A stretch of DNA of 64,000 nucleotides from an uncultured Actinomycetes bacterium (GTDB lineage Bacteria > Actinomycetota > Acidimicrobiia > Acidimicrobiales > Acidimicrobilacustridaceae). The DNA is taken from the NCBI GenBank assembly GCA_937927725.1, contig CALBSE010000047.1:1-64000 (forward strand). Reading direction: 5' to 3'. The notes beneath the pieces were generated by a model. That model was not told where the DNA came from. It made no database searches and saw nothing but the letters and a program-made list of their open reading frames with translations. Made by a program: the position numbers and the translations under genes. Shown here in pieces: positions 52,415 to 60,869 of this stretch (position 1 is the first letter of the stretch; every line of letters begins with the position of its first letter).

Positions 52415-53185
52415 TCAGCCGACCACGCCGGTAAGCACGGCGATGGGGAATGTGATGTTGACGCCCGCAACGAGAATCGCGAAGCCCGCAGCGAAGCCAC
52501 GGCGGATCGGATTGTGACGGGGATTAAAACGAGCGCTCATGGAACCAAGGCTCTGGAAGATGCTCCAGGCGCCGTGGTAGAGGTGAAAGCCAAGGGCGAT
52601 GTTGGCGATGATGTAGAGCGCGGCAACGGGGGCACGATCAAGACTCGTCGCAACATTTGAGTACGGGTTGCCGTTGACGAAGTCCGGGTTGGCCCAGCCC
52701 CACGTGAGGTCGGCGAGATGCCACAGCAGGAACAGGCCGACGATGATGCCGCTCCAACGCATTGTGCGCGCTGCCCAGTTCACGGCCACATAGTCACGTG
52801 GTGACTTGTAGTTGACCGGTCGGGCCTTGCGATTGATGCGGGTCAGTGCATAGGCCGACTGGATATGCAGCGCGAATGCGGCGAGAAGGCCAAGACGCAA
52901 AATCCAGAGGACACCTGTAGGCGGAATGATCGGCACGAGCAACTGACGCAGGAACTCGGCGTACTCGTTGAAATGCGACTCGCCCAAATACATCTTGAGG
53001 TTGCCGATCATGTGGAAGAGCACGAACCCCATCAGCATGATGCCGGTGAGAGCCATGATCCATTTCTTGCCAACCGACGACTTATAGAGGTCGATAATGG
53101 CGAACGTGCTGCGTCGGTTGGGCTTGCGGATCGTCGGAGACGAGATGCCCGGTGTGATCGCAGGTGGTTCCTTGGTTGCTGTCAC
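52415..53185 (-). CDS. sdhC: Succinate dehydrogenase cytochrome b subunit
   Basis: 256 residues with five membrane segments. Haem-ligand candidates are the histidines in VLFHMIGNL, AFALHIQSAYAL, LLWHLADLTWGW and LGFHLYHGAW, consistent with the di-haem cytochrome b558 family of single-subunit anchors. GTG start with AGGAAAGG upstream. First gene of the sdhCAB operon; the 207-base region to the divergent MoxR-type gene holds its promoter. Confidence 0.93.
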   Translation of the reverse strand: MTATKEPPAITPGISSPTIRKPNRRSTFAIIDLYKSSVGKKWIMALTGIMLMGFVLFHMIGNLKMYLGESHFNEYAEFLRQLLVPIIPPTGVLWILRLGLLAAFALHIQSAYALTRINRKARPVNYKSPRDYVAVNWAARTMRWSGIIVGLFLLWHLADLTWGWANPDFVNGNPYSNVATSLDRAPVAALYIIANIALGFHLYHGAWSIFQSLGSMSARFNPRHNPIRRGFAAGFAILVAGVNITFPIAVLTGVVG

Positions 53186-53392
53186 GAGCAGACCTTTCCT
53201 AAAAGAGGCTGTGACTGGAAAGTGGCAAGGTCGGACGTCGTCCGGTCAAGCGAGTTCACGCTACTCACCGACAAAGGCAAGGGGCGAACTGTGCGACCAC
53301 AGATTCGTCACTCGGCTCGCCCGCCGAGGTGGCCGCGGCGATAGGTTGAGGCGTCCATCGTCCGGCCATCGGGTCCGGCAGGGGAGGAAACG

Positions 53393-54799
53393 ATGTCAGA
53401 GCGGCCAACCACTCTCGGAGAATTGCGTGCGTCGGGCTGGATAAGCCGCCCGGTCAAGGAAGAACTCCGTCAGAACGCCATTGTGCGAATCGTCGCCGGC
53501 GAACCGCTCTTCGACCGCGTTCTGGGTTACGAGGACACGGTTCTTCCCCAGCTCGAAAACGCCATTCTCGCTGGTCACGACGTGATCTTCCTGGGCGAGC
53601 GGGGTCAGGCCAAAACCCGCATGATCCGTTCGCTTACCAATCTGCTCGACGAGTGGATGCCGATCGTTGCCGGTTCCGAGATCAACGACGACCCCTACGC
53701 CCCAGTCTCCAAGCCCGCCCGCGACCTCGTGGCCGAAATGGGCGACGCCACTCCAATCAGCTGGGTGCACCGAGACGAGCGCTATGGCGAGAAGCTCGCC
53801 ACCCCCGATACCTCGATCGCCGACCTCATCGGCGAGGTCGATCCCATCAAAATCGCCGAGGGTCGACATCTTTCCAATGAAGAGACCATTCACTTCGGCC
53901 TCGTTCCCCGGACCAACCGCGGCATCTTCGCGATCAACGAACTCCCCGACCTTGCCGAGCGCATTCAGGTCGGTTTGTTGAATGTGCTCGAAGAGCGTGA
54001 CGTGCAGATCCGCGGTTTCAAACTCCGACTGCCGCTCGATGTCATGTTGTTCGCGTCGGCCAACCCCGACGACTACACCAACCGCGGTCGACTCATCACG
54101 CCACTGAAGGATCGCTTCGGTTCACAAATCCGCACCCATTACCCGCTCGATGTCGCAACCGAAGTCACCATCGCTTTGCAAGAGGCTCGCAATCTCGAAG
54201 TTCCGGGCATTGAAGTGCGCGTTCCTGGCTACATGACGGAAATCGTTGCGGAGTTCTCGCAGCTTGCGCGTCGAAGCCCGCATATCAATCAGCGTTCGGG
54301 CGTATCGGTGCGTCTCACTGTTGCCAACCTCGAAACGCTCGAAGCCAACGCGATGCGTCGTGCTCTGCAGCATGGTGAAACCATCGTTGTTCCGCGAGTT
54401 TCTGATCTCGATGCACTCGCTGCTTCAACAATCGGCAAGGTCGAAATCGAAACGATCGAAGAAGGCCGTGAGGGTCTTGTTGTCGAACAACTCCTCAAGG
54501 CTGCGGTGCTCGGAATCTTCCGTGAATACATCGCCATTGAAAATCTTCGCGAGGTTGTCGACTCGTTCGATGGCGATCGTTTGGTCAACGCCGGTGAAGA
54601 CGTTTCTTCTGCCGACTATGTCGCATTGCTTGGCGACATCCCTGCGCTTGCACCGCACATCACTGCGCTGACTGGCGGTGACACCACGCCCGAGGTTGTT
54701 GCGAGCGCGGTTGAGTTCGTGCTTGAAGGTCTGCACCTTTCGAAGCGCCTCAACAAAGACGCAGTCGGCGCTCGCGCCCAGTACCGCGGCCGCGGCTGA
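53393..54799 (+). CDS. MoxR/magnesium-chelatase-type AAA+ ATPase
   Basis: 468 residues. Walker A-like LGERGQAKTRM and a Walker B region RGIFAINELPDLAERIQVGLLNVLEERD (NE instead of DE), followed by PLDVMLFASANPDDYTNRGRLITPLKDRFG (sensor 1 and Arg finger). This is the layout of ChlI-like MoxR ATPases. The partner is the VWA protein encoded 2 kb downstream on the same strand. Such pairs act as metal- or cofactor-inserting chaperones; the client is unknown. RBS AGGGGAGG lies 7 bases before the ATG. Confidence 0.85.
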   Translation: MSERPTTLGELRASGWISRPVKEELRQNAIVRIVAGEPLFDRVLGYEDTVLPQLENAILAGHDVIFLGERGQAKTRMIRSLTNLLDEWMPIVAGSEINDDPYAPVSKPARDLVAEMGDATPISWVHRDERYGEKLATPDTSIADLIGEVDPIKIAEGRHLSNEETIHFGLVPRTNRGIFAINELPDLAERIQVGLLNVLEERDVQIRGFKLRLPLDVMLFASANPDDYTNRGRLITPLKDRFGSQIRTHYPLDVATEVTIALQEARNLEVPGIEVRVPGYMTEIVAEFSQLARRSPHINQRSGVSVRLTVANLETLEANAMRRALQHGETIVVPRVSDLDALAASTIGKVEIETIEEGREGLVVEQLLKAAVLGIFREYIAIENLREVVDSFDGDRLVNAGEDVSSADYVALLGDIPALAPHITALTGGDTTPEVVASAVEFVLEGLHLSKRLNKDAVGARAQYRGRG

Positions 54800-54813
54800 G
54801 TACTGCTTGTGAG

Positions 54814-55509
54814 TTAGCGCTGGTCGTTGACCAGTTCGCGCACGCCATCAAGGCCGGCGATCACAACTCGTTCCACCATCGAACCGGGGAAGATCCCGTG
54901 TTCGACGATGCCTGGCGTCTGCGCAAGTGCGTCGCCAAGGGCAACGGGATCGGCAATCGAACCGAAGTGAGCGTCCATCACGAGGTTGCCGTTGTCGCTG
55001 CGGCGATCGCGGGTGGTGACTGCGGAAGCGCCGAGGGCTTCAACAGCGCTGGCCACAACCCCCGGTGCAAAGTCGAGCACCTCAAGCGGCGTTCCGAATG
55101 GGCCCAGCGCAGGAACCAATTTCGATTCGTCGACGACGATGATGAATCGCGGTGACATCGACGCGACGATTTTTTCGCGGGTGTGCGCGGCGCCGCCGCC
55201 CTTCGTGAGATTGAAGGCAGGGTCGACCTCGTCGGCGCCATCGATCGCTATGTCGAGTGCGCCGATTTCATCGGGAGAGATGACCTTCAAGCCCAAGGAC
55301 GTTGCTAGTTCGTGGGTCTGCACCGAGGTTGAGGTGCACACGATGTCGAGCGCTCGATCGCCAAGCTCAACGATTGTCCAGTGCACCGTCGAACCAGTTC
55401 CGAGGCCAACGCGCATGCCGTCGGTGACGTAACTCGCAGCGTGACGTCCGGCTGCTTCTTTCGCGATGTCTTGGGGCGAACGTTCGGCTTGGCTCTGATC
55501 AGTGCTCAC
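54814..55509 (-). CDS. rpiA: Ribose-5-phosphate isomerase A
   Basis: 231 residues from GTG 55509; the frame further upstream is not protein-like. GMRVGLGTGSTVHWTIVELG is the phosphate loop, DIAIDGADEVDPAFNLTKGGGAAHTREKIVA holds the catalytic Asp/Glu/Lys, and VVDESKLVPALG and HGIFPGSMVERVVIAG follow. It interconverts ribose-5-phosphate and ribulose-5-phosphate, feeding PRPP for purines. Located between the AAA+ and VWA genes but on the opposite strand; 17 bases downstream of the GH1-like gene. Confidence 0.93.
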   Translation of the reverse strand: MSTDQSQAERSPQDIAKEAAGRHAASYVTDGMRVGLGTGSTVHWTIVELGDRALDIVCTSTSVQTHELATSLGLKVISPDEIGALDIAIDGADEVDPAFNLTKGGGAAHTREKIVASMSPRFIIVVDESKLVPALGPFGTPLEVLDFAPGVVASAVEALGASAVTTRDRRSDNGNLVMDAHFGSIADPVALGDALAQTPGIVEHGIFPGSMVERVVIAGLDGVRELVNDQR

Positions 55510-55526
55510 GCCGAGAGCATCGCACG

Positions 55527-56735
55527 TCAGCGAGGTATAGCGCGCAGTAATTGTGCGCTGTCGCGAGGATTGCGACTGCGGTCGAAGACGCCATCGGGAA
55601 CATCGAATCCGCATTCGGGAGTCCATCCATCAATGCCGGACTCCCAGAACGCGTGCGTTACTTCGATGCCGTCGTCGGCAGCTCGCTGCAGTTCGAGCTT
55701 TGATCCGGCGATGACTTCAGCGCGCCAGTCGTCCTCTGCGGCGGTGAGTCCTGTACCGAGCAGCGCAAACTTTCGGCCGGGAAAGTTGTCGGCCAAACGT
55801 CGGACGGTGACACCAAGGCCTTCAGTCCAAGGAGCGTGACCATCGGGCGCAACTGGGGCATCGATGGGATAGGGCCCGGTGCTTCCGTCGGCGAACAAGG
55901 TCGATGCGCCTCGATAGGTGAAGCCGACAAGGTCGTAGGCGCCGGCGAGTCCGTCGATTTCACGCTCGGCCAAACCGGGAATGGAAATGACGCCGTCGTT
56001 GAGTTCGCGGATCCACGAACCGAATCGCAAACGATCGACCGACTCCGCTCTCTTGCGCGCCGCATCACGTTCGTCGGGCTCGCGCGACATCACGCCCGGC
56101 TCGACCGGGCACGTATCAATGCAAACGGCAACTGGGGGAGTGCCGCTGCGAAGAAGTCGAGTGGCCTCGAACGACGCACGGTGAAGCGTGTGCAGCGCTT
56201 CAAGAAACTTTCCGGGATCGGATTTGTAGGGCGGTCGGCTACCAACGAGGTGGCCTTCAAGGGCTCGTGTGTAGGGATCGAGAATCGGGATCCACGCCGC
56301 CACGAGATCGCCGAAGGTTTCGGCCACGCGGTCGACATGGCGGGGCCAGGTCAGGCGAAGGCCGTCGGCATCGTCGAATCCACGCTGGTCTTCAGAGAAC
56401 CAGCCCGGCAAGGGGCCGTCATGGAGAACGGCCCAGACATCGATGCCGGCATCTCGAGCGGCCTTCAAGATGTCTGCGATGTGATCAACCGCATCGCTGT
56501 CCCAGTGGCCGGGGCGGGGCTCGAGCCGTGACCAGTCGATGGTCCAACGCATGGTGGGAATACCGGCCTCGGCCAGCATCGGAAGGTCAGAGCGGTACTC
56601 GAAGCCGAAACCGCTGCCGATCATGGAATCGGGGAGAGTCCCATCGGTGGTGAGGGTCGACCAATCGCTTCGATCTGAGAGGCCTTCGCCCCCTGCGGCA
56701 GTGGTGGCGATGCCCCAAAGGGCTGGGTCGGTCAT
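55527..56735 (-). CDS. Degenerate glycoside hydrolase family 1-like protein
   Basis: 402 residues that follow the GH1 fold: LWGIATTAAGGEG at the N-terminus, MRWTIDWSRLEPRPGHWDSDAV, VWAVLHDGPLPGWF, and a final AFWESGIDGWTPECGFDV block like the GH1 glycone site. The acid/base motif NEP reads LDP (AAWIPILDPYTRALEGHL) and the nucleophile motif TENG is replaced by LGTG. So neither catalytic Glu is present and a sugar-binding or altered enzyme role is likely. It is co-directional with rpiA and divergent from the VWA gene by 29 bases. Confidence 0.75.
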   Translation of the reverse strand: MTDPALWGIATTAAGGEGLSDRSDWSTLTTDGTLPDSMIGSGFGFEYRSDLPMLAEAGIPTMRWTIDWSRLEPRPGHWDSDAVDHIADILKAARDAGIDVWAVLHDGPLPGWFSEDQRGFDDADGLRLTWPRHVDRVAETFGDLVAAWIPILDPYTRALEGHLVGSRPPYKSDPGKFLEALHTLHRASFEATRLLRSGTPPVAVCIDTCPVEPGVMSREPDERDAARKRAESVDRLRFGSWIRELNDGVISIPGLAEREIDGLAGAYDLVGFTYRGASTLFADGSTGPYPIDAPVAPDGHAPWTEGLGVTVRRLADNFPGRKFALLGTGLTAAEDDWRAEVIAGSKLELQRAADDGIEVTHAFWESGIDGWTPECGFDVPDGVFDRSRNPRDSAQLLRAIPR

Positions 56736-56764
56736 AACTGCAGTATTCCCGGTACGGTGCCTCT

Positions 56765-58780
56765 ATGGGCAGAGCCAATCGGGTTCAGTACTCGCGATGG
56801 GATGGCACACAGGTCGGGTTCGACTTCGACGCCACTGACATCTTCGGCGAAATCACCGATGATCTGCTGTATCACGGCGATATCAATGCCGCGCTGCGTC
56901 GCATGATGCAAGAGGGTTTCGACTCCGACAACGGCGAGCGCATGAAGGGCTTGCGAGAAATGATGGATGAGCTCCGACGCAAGCGTCGTGAAACCCTCGA
57001 AAGTCACGACCTCGGCGGCATCTACGACGAAATCGCAAAAGACCTTCGCGAGGTTGTCGAAACGGAGCGCGAAGCGATCGATGAACTCGCGCAAGAAGCG
57101 CGCGATTCGGGTGATGCCCGTCGCCAAGAACTCACCGAACAGGTTGCCGCCGAACGACACATGTCGCTCGACCTCATGTCGCAAGATCTCGCCGGCATGG
57201 TGCGCGATCTGCAGAACCACGACTTCACATCATCAGAAGCGCGCGAAAAATTCGAGGAACTCGTCGAGAAACTGCGCGAGCAACTGATGCAGCAGTACGT
57301 CGATCAAATGTCAGGCGCAGTCGAAAACATGACGCCCGAAGACATGGCCCGTATGAAGGACATGTTCGCTGATCTCAATCAGATGCTGGAACAGCGTCAG
57401 CGCGGCGAAGAGCCCGATTTCGATGGCTTCATGGAGAAGTTCGGTGACTTCTTCCCAGAAAACCCCCAGAACCTTGACGAATTGCTTGAAATCATGGCGG
57501 CACGCATGGCGGCTGCTCAGGCGATGATGAATTCAATGACGCCCGAACAGCGCGCACAGCTGCAGGCGCTTTCGGATCAGTTGCTCGAAGATATGGATCT
57601 TCGCTGGCAAATGGATCAATTGGGCCAGAACCTGGCGCAAGCGTTTCCTGATCTCAACTGGAACCGTCGTTATGAATTCTCTGGCGACGAGCCGCTCAAC
57701 ATGGCCGATGCCAATCAGATGCTTCAGCAACTCGGTGACATCGATCAGCTCGAGAACTTGCTGAAGGGCGCGGCCAATCCAGGTGCGCTCGCTGAAGTTG
57801 ATCTCGATCGTGCGCGCGCACTTCTCGGTGACGATGCAGCTCGCAGTCTCGAACAGATGGCGGAACTCTCACGTCGTCTCGAAGAATCGGGCTTAGTCGA
57901 GAACAAAGAAGGAAAGCTCGAACTCACGCCGCGCGGCATTCGCCAGCTCGGCCAGAACGCGCTCGACGAGTTGTTCAACAAACTCGACATGGACAAAGCC
58001 GGCCAACACGAAATCGCGCGTATTGGCGTCGGCCACGAGCGCGATCATTCAACCAAGCCGTATGAGTTCGGCGATCCGTTCAATCTCGACATTGGCCGCA
58101 CCGTCCGCAATGCGATCTTCCGCAGCGGCGCCGGAACGCCTGTCCATCTCACTCCCGAAGACTTCGAGGTGGAGCGAACCGAGCATCTCGTGCGGTCGAG
58201 CACCGTATTGATGGTCGACCTTTCTCTCTCAATGCCCATGCGGGGCAACTTCTTGCCGGCCAAGAAGGTCACGATGGCGTTGCACGCCCTCATCACCTCG
58301 AAATATCCCCGCGACTACCTGGGCCTCGTCGGCTTCAGTCGAACGGCCGAAGAACTCAAGCCTGAGCAACTGCCTGAGGTCTCTTGGGACTTTGATTACG
58401 GCACCAACATGCACGAGGGCCTCATGATCGCTCGGCGCCTGCTGGCCAAGCAGTCAGGCACCAAGCAGATCATCATGATCACCGACGGTGAGCCCACCGC
58501 CCATGTCATGCCGAATGGCCAAATTTTCTTCGATTATCCGACCCGGCCGGAAACCCGCGATGCCACCCTCCGACAGGTGATGCTGTGCACCAAAGAGGAC
58601 ATCGTCATCAACACGTTCATGCTTGACCCGAACCCGTATCTGTCGGAGTTCGTCGAGAAAATGAGCCAATTGAACGGCGGACGGGCCTTCTTTACGACGC
58701 CTGAGAACCTCGGCGATTACGTATTGGTGGACTTCCTGAACAACAAACGGGAAATGCTCCGAGGTCGCCGAGCGGGCTGA
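56765..58780 (+). CDS. VWA domain protein, partner of the MoxR-type ATPase
   Basis: 671 residues. The long N-terminal part (to about residue 450) is acidic, helical and rich in Gln/Met/Glu, with predicted coiled coil. The C-terminal VWA domain (from about residue 479) has the MIDAS motif DLSLSMP and TDGEPT. MNSMTPEQRAQLQALSDQLLEDM and similar stretches fit CoxE/ChlD-like partners of MoxR ATPases. TACGGT lies 6 bases before the ATG. A GC-rich hairpin follows at 58786-58805. Confidence 0.85.
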   Translation: MGRANRVQYSRWDGTQVGFDFDATDIFGEITDDLLYHGDINAALRRMMQEGFDSDNGERMKGLREMMDELRRKRRETLESHDLGGIYDEIAKDLREVVETEREAIDELAQEARDSGDARRQELTEQVAAERHMSLDLMSQDLAGMVRDLQNHDFTSSEAREKFEELVEKLREQLMQQYVDQMSGAVENMTPEDMARMKDMFADLNQMLEQRQRGEEPDFDGFMEKFGDFFPENPQNLDELLEIMAARMAAAQAMMNSMTPEQRAQLQALSDQLLEDMDLRWQMDQLGQNLAQAFPDLNWNRRYEFSGDEPLNMADANQMLQQLGDIDQLENLLKGAANPGALAEVDLDRARALLGDDAARSLEQMAELSRRLEESGLVENKEGKLELTPRGIRQLGQNALDELFNKLDMDKAGQHEIARIGVGHERDHSTKPYEFGDPFNLDIGRTVRNAIFRSGAGTPVHLTPEDFEVERTEHLVRSSTVLMVDLSLSMPMRGNFLPAKKVTMALHALITSKYPRDYLGLVGFSRTAEELKPEQLPEVSWDFDYGTNMHEGLMIARRLLAKQSGTKQIIMITDGEPTAHVMPNGQIFFDYPTRPETRDATLRQVMLCTKEDIVINTFMLDPNPYLSEFVEKMSQLNGGRAFFTTPENLGDYVLVDFLNNKREMLRGRRAG

Positions 58781-58930
58781 TTTCGCCCCCGGACCGGGGA
58801 TTTTGTCCCCCGACCCCAATTCTCCCTTGCGTTTGTCTCTGGGAGAGGGCAGAATCACGCCGTTGTAATTACACCCGTGGAGCACCGGCGCTTCCGGGGG
58901 AAGCTGTTCGAGTCCAGGAGGACCCCCAGC

Positions 58931-59257
58931 ATGCCGCAATCGATCTCTCTCACCTCAGACCAGAGCACCCCGGCCGTCGAACTCGACGGCGAGGACAAGT
59001 CCTGGCAGGACATGGCCAACTGTCTTGGTGTCGACCCCGATCTCTTCTTCCCTGAGCGTGGCGCTTCCACCCGTGAAGCCAAAGAGGTGTGCAAGGGCTG
59101 TGTCGTGCGTGACGATTGTCTCGAATACGCGTTGGCAAACGGCGAGAAGTTCGGCATTTGGGGCGGCATGAGCGAGCGTGAGCGTCGTCGCATCCGCCGT
59201 CAGCGTGCCTTGGCCCGTGCAGCAGCAGCTGCGCCGGCTCGTACTGCAACCGCCTGA
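58931..59257 (+). CDS. WhiB-family iron-sulfur transcription factor
   Basis: 108 residues from ATG 58931 with RBS AGGAGG 8 bases upstream. The four [4Fe-4S] cysteines are C31, C54, C57 and C63, and the GIWGG turn is at 75-79, followed by a basic tail SERERRRIRRQR for DNA contact. WhiB proteins are actinobacterial regulators that bind sigma region 4. The paralog type (WhiB1/2/WblE-like) is not settled. Its stop is 2 bases from the convergent formiminotransferase stop. Confidence 0.92.
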   Translation: MPQSISLTSDQSTPAVELDGEDKSWQDMANCLGVDPDLFFPERGASTREAKEVCKGCVVRDDCLEYALANGEKFGIWGGMSERERRRIRRQRALARAAAAAPARTATA

Positions 59258-59259
59258 GT

Positions 59260-60057
59260 TCAAAGGCCGCCGTGTGGGCGGCGCTGCAACCGGGACTCAA
59301 TGGTTGTTTCAATCGACAGGTTGAGCTGTTCCCAGCGATTCTCATTCACCGCGTCCAGAACCGACAGGGGAGCAAGTCCGACAAGTTCGGCGCGAGCAAT
59401 TGTGGCTTGTGATGCCACCTGGTCGTAGACCTCGGCGGGCCCCACAGTGAGCGGATCAATGAGATTCATCGACACCTGCACCTGATCGCCGACCTGAAGC
59501 CCCAGTGCGCGAACTCCCGGTCCTCTGATGGACGACGCAATGGATTTGGCGAGGGCGAGGTCAGGCTCCGAAAGCCACAAATTCCACGCCAGCATGAGTT
59601 CACGGGCGCCCACCGCGACGGCCCCGGCGGTTGGGTGCGGTTCACTGGGTCCGAAGTCGGGTTCGAGTGACGTGAATGCGCCGCGGCGAATATCGGGCAA
59701 TGTGCGCTCGGGGCCGTACACGAAGACGGGAATATGCAACTCGCGAGCGATCCACCAGCTCATTGCATCTCGATTTGTGAGTGCATCGTCGAACGTTGAA
59801 CCTTCGAGGGGAACGAACGGCACAACATCCACCACGCCGATGCGGGGATGCACGCCTGTGTGGCTGCGCAGGTCGAGGCGCTGGACGGCCGCCTTGATGA
59901 CTGCTTGAGGAGCAGCGGCGCCCACGACCGTGATGACCGAGCGATTGTGGTCGGGATCGCAGTGCACGTCGAGCAGACCGCTGCCTGCTGCAAGCGCAAT
60001 TTCCTCGACGAGGTCAAGGTCGCGGCCTTCGCTGATGTTGATGACGCACTCAATCAC
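59260..60057 (-). CDS. Glutamate formimidoyltransferase-like protein
   Basis: 265 residues. CVINISEGRDLDLVEEIALAAGSGLLDVHCDPDHNRSVITVVG and RSHTGVHPRIGVVDVVPFVPL are the N-subdomain blocks of the FTCD formiminotransferase, including the catalytic His. The C-subdomain follows with ALGLQVGDQVQVSMNLIDP. It transfers a formimino group from N-formimino-glutamate to THF, linking histidine breakdown to one-carbon metabolism. The cyclodeaminase domain is absent. GTG start. It lies downstream of a whiB gene and a stem-loop on the same strand. Confidence 0.87.
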   Translation of the reverse strand: MIECVINISEGRDLDLVEEIALAAGSGLLDVHCDPDHNRSVITVVGAAAPQAVIKAAVQRLDLRSHTGVHPRIGVVDVVPFVPLEGSTFDDALTNRDAMSWWIARELHIPVFVYGPERTLPDIRRGAFTSLEPDFGPSEPHPTAGAVAVGARELMLAWNLWLSEPDLALAKSIASSIRGPGVRALGLQVGDQVQVSMNLIDPLTVGPAEVYDQVASQATIARAELVGLAPLSVLDAVNENRWEQLNLSIETTIESRLQRRPHGGL

Positions 60058-60077
60058 GATGGATCACGAACGCGATC

Positions 60078-60118
60078 CTGCCCCATCCGTCTCCGGGAGG
60101 TGGAGATGAACGGGGCAG
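60078..60118 (-). other. Nested stem-loop between whiB and the formiminotransferase gene
   Basis: CTGCCCC (60078-60084) pairs with GGGGCAG (60112-60118), and TCTCC (60090-60094) with GGAGA (60102-60106) inside. On the minus strand it follows the second whiB gene and precedes the formiminotransferase start by 20 bases. There is no U tract, so it may be an attenuator or mRNA stability element rather than a terminator. Confidence 0.4.
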
Positions 60119-60173
60119 GTCGTGGTTGGCAGTGCAACGGTTTGGTTGCGATTGGTGCTCGATCGGTTGGTGG

Positions 60174-60425
60174 TCAGACGGTGAGCAAATGGCTGGGGGT
60201 GCGTCGACCCTTCAGCATCCGGCGTCGTTGCCGCTCGGAGGTGCCACCCCACACGCCATGGTCGATGCGGTTGTCGAGGGCGTAATTGAGGCACTCTGCC
60301 GCGACTGGGCAGTTGGCGCAGATGCGCTTGGCCACTTCTACGCCGACACCATCGCTCGGGAAGAAGGTGGAGGGGGGATGGTCCTTGCAGTTGCCGTCAT
60401 TCATCCAGGGGGTGGGGGTTTCCAT
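60174..60425 (-). CDS. WhiB-family iron-sulfur transcription factor
   Basis: 83 residues. Cluster cysteines C13, C36, C39 and C45 (GNCKDHPPSTFF, RICANCPVAAEC), GVWGG at 57-61 and a basic tail SERQRRRMLKGRR. It is shorter than the first WhiB and has no long N-terminal extension. An ATG at residue 8 is an alternative start. Two whiB genes within 1.5 kb, on opposite strands, flank the formiminotransferase gene. Confidence 0.92.
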   Translation of the reverse strand: METPTPWMNDGNCKDHPPSTFFPSDGVGVEVAKRICANCPVAAECLNYALDNRIDHGVWGGTSERQRRRMLKGRRTPSHLLTV

Positions 60426-60600
60426 GTCCCGGAAGGTACGGATGGGGGGTGAAAGCAGGGGTAAGGAGAACCTCTGGTTTCCTTTAAATGAACCTTTTCC
60501 GAAGGGGGACCGTCATTGGGGGCTCTTGGCGGGTCGCCGCTAGGCTGTCGCACCTTGCAGGGTCGCTCTTGGCCCCAGATGACGAAAGTGCCGTGCCGCT

Positions 60601-60867
60601 ATGTCGATGACTGAAATCGAAACCGAACAGCCGCCTCGAGGTCATGTCCGAGTGATCTACCTCGGCCCGGTTGCGCCGCACTGGGACGTTCAAGGCGATT
60701 CTGAAGTTCGTGGCCTTGTCGACGAGTTCCGCAACCGCGTCATGGCCCGTTTGCTTCTTCTTCCCCCGCACGACCCGCAGTTCCGCCGCAACAAGGAACG
60801 CGTCGCTCGTGACGCCGAGCGGGAGAACCTCACGCTCGTCTGGGATCTCGGCATTCCGGAAGACTGA
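60601..60867 (+). CDS. Small protein of unknown function upstream of ppk1
   Basis: 88 residues. GHVRVIYLGPVAPHWDVQGDSEVRGLVDEFRNRVMARLLLLPPHDPQFRRNKERVARDAERENLTLVWDLGIPED reads as a compact alpha/beta protein with many charged residues. It ends 2 bases before ppk1, so the two are co-transcribed. A TAGGCT box lies about 55 bases upstream of the ATG. Homologs next to ppk in related bacteria seem likely but could not be checked. Confidence 0.72.
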   Translation: MSMTEIETEQPPRGHVRVIYLGPVAPHWDVQGDSEVRGLVDEFRNRVMARLLLLPPHDPQFRRNKERVARDAERENLTLVWDLGIPED

Positions 60868-60869
60868 CC

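Noticed and set aside
58786..58812. Strong terminator after the VWA gene
   Set aside because: CCCCGG/CCGGGG can pair and ATTTTG follows, but the stem is short; mentioned only with the gene.
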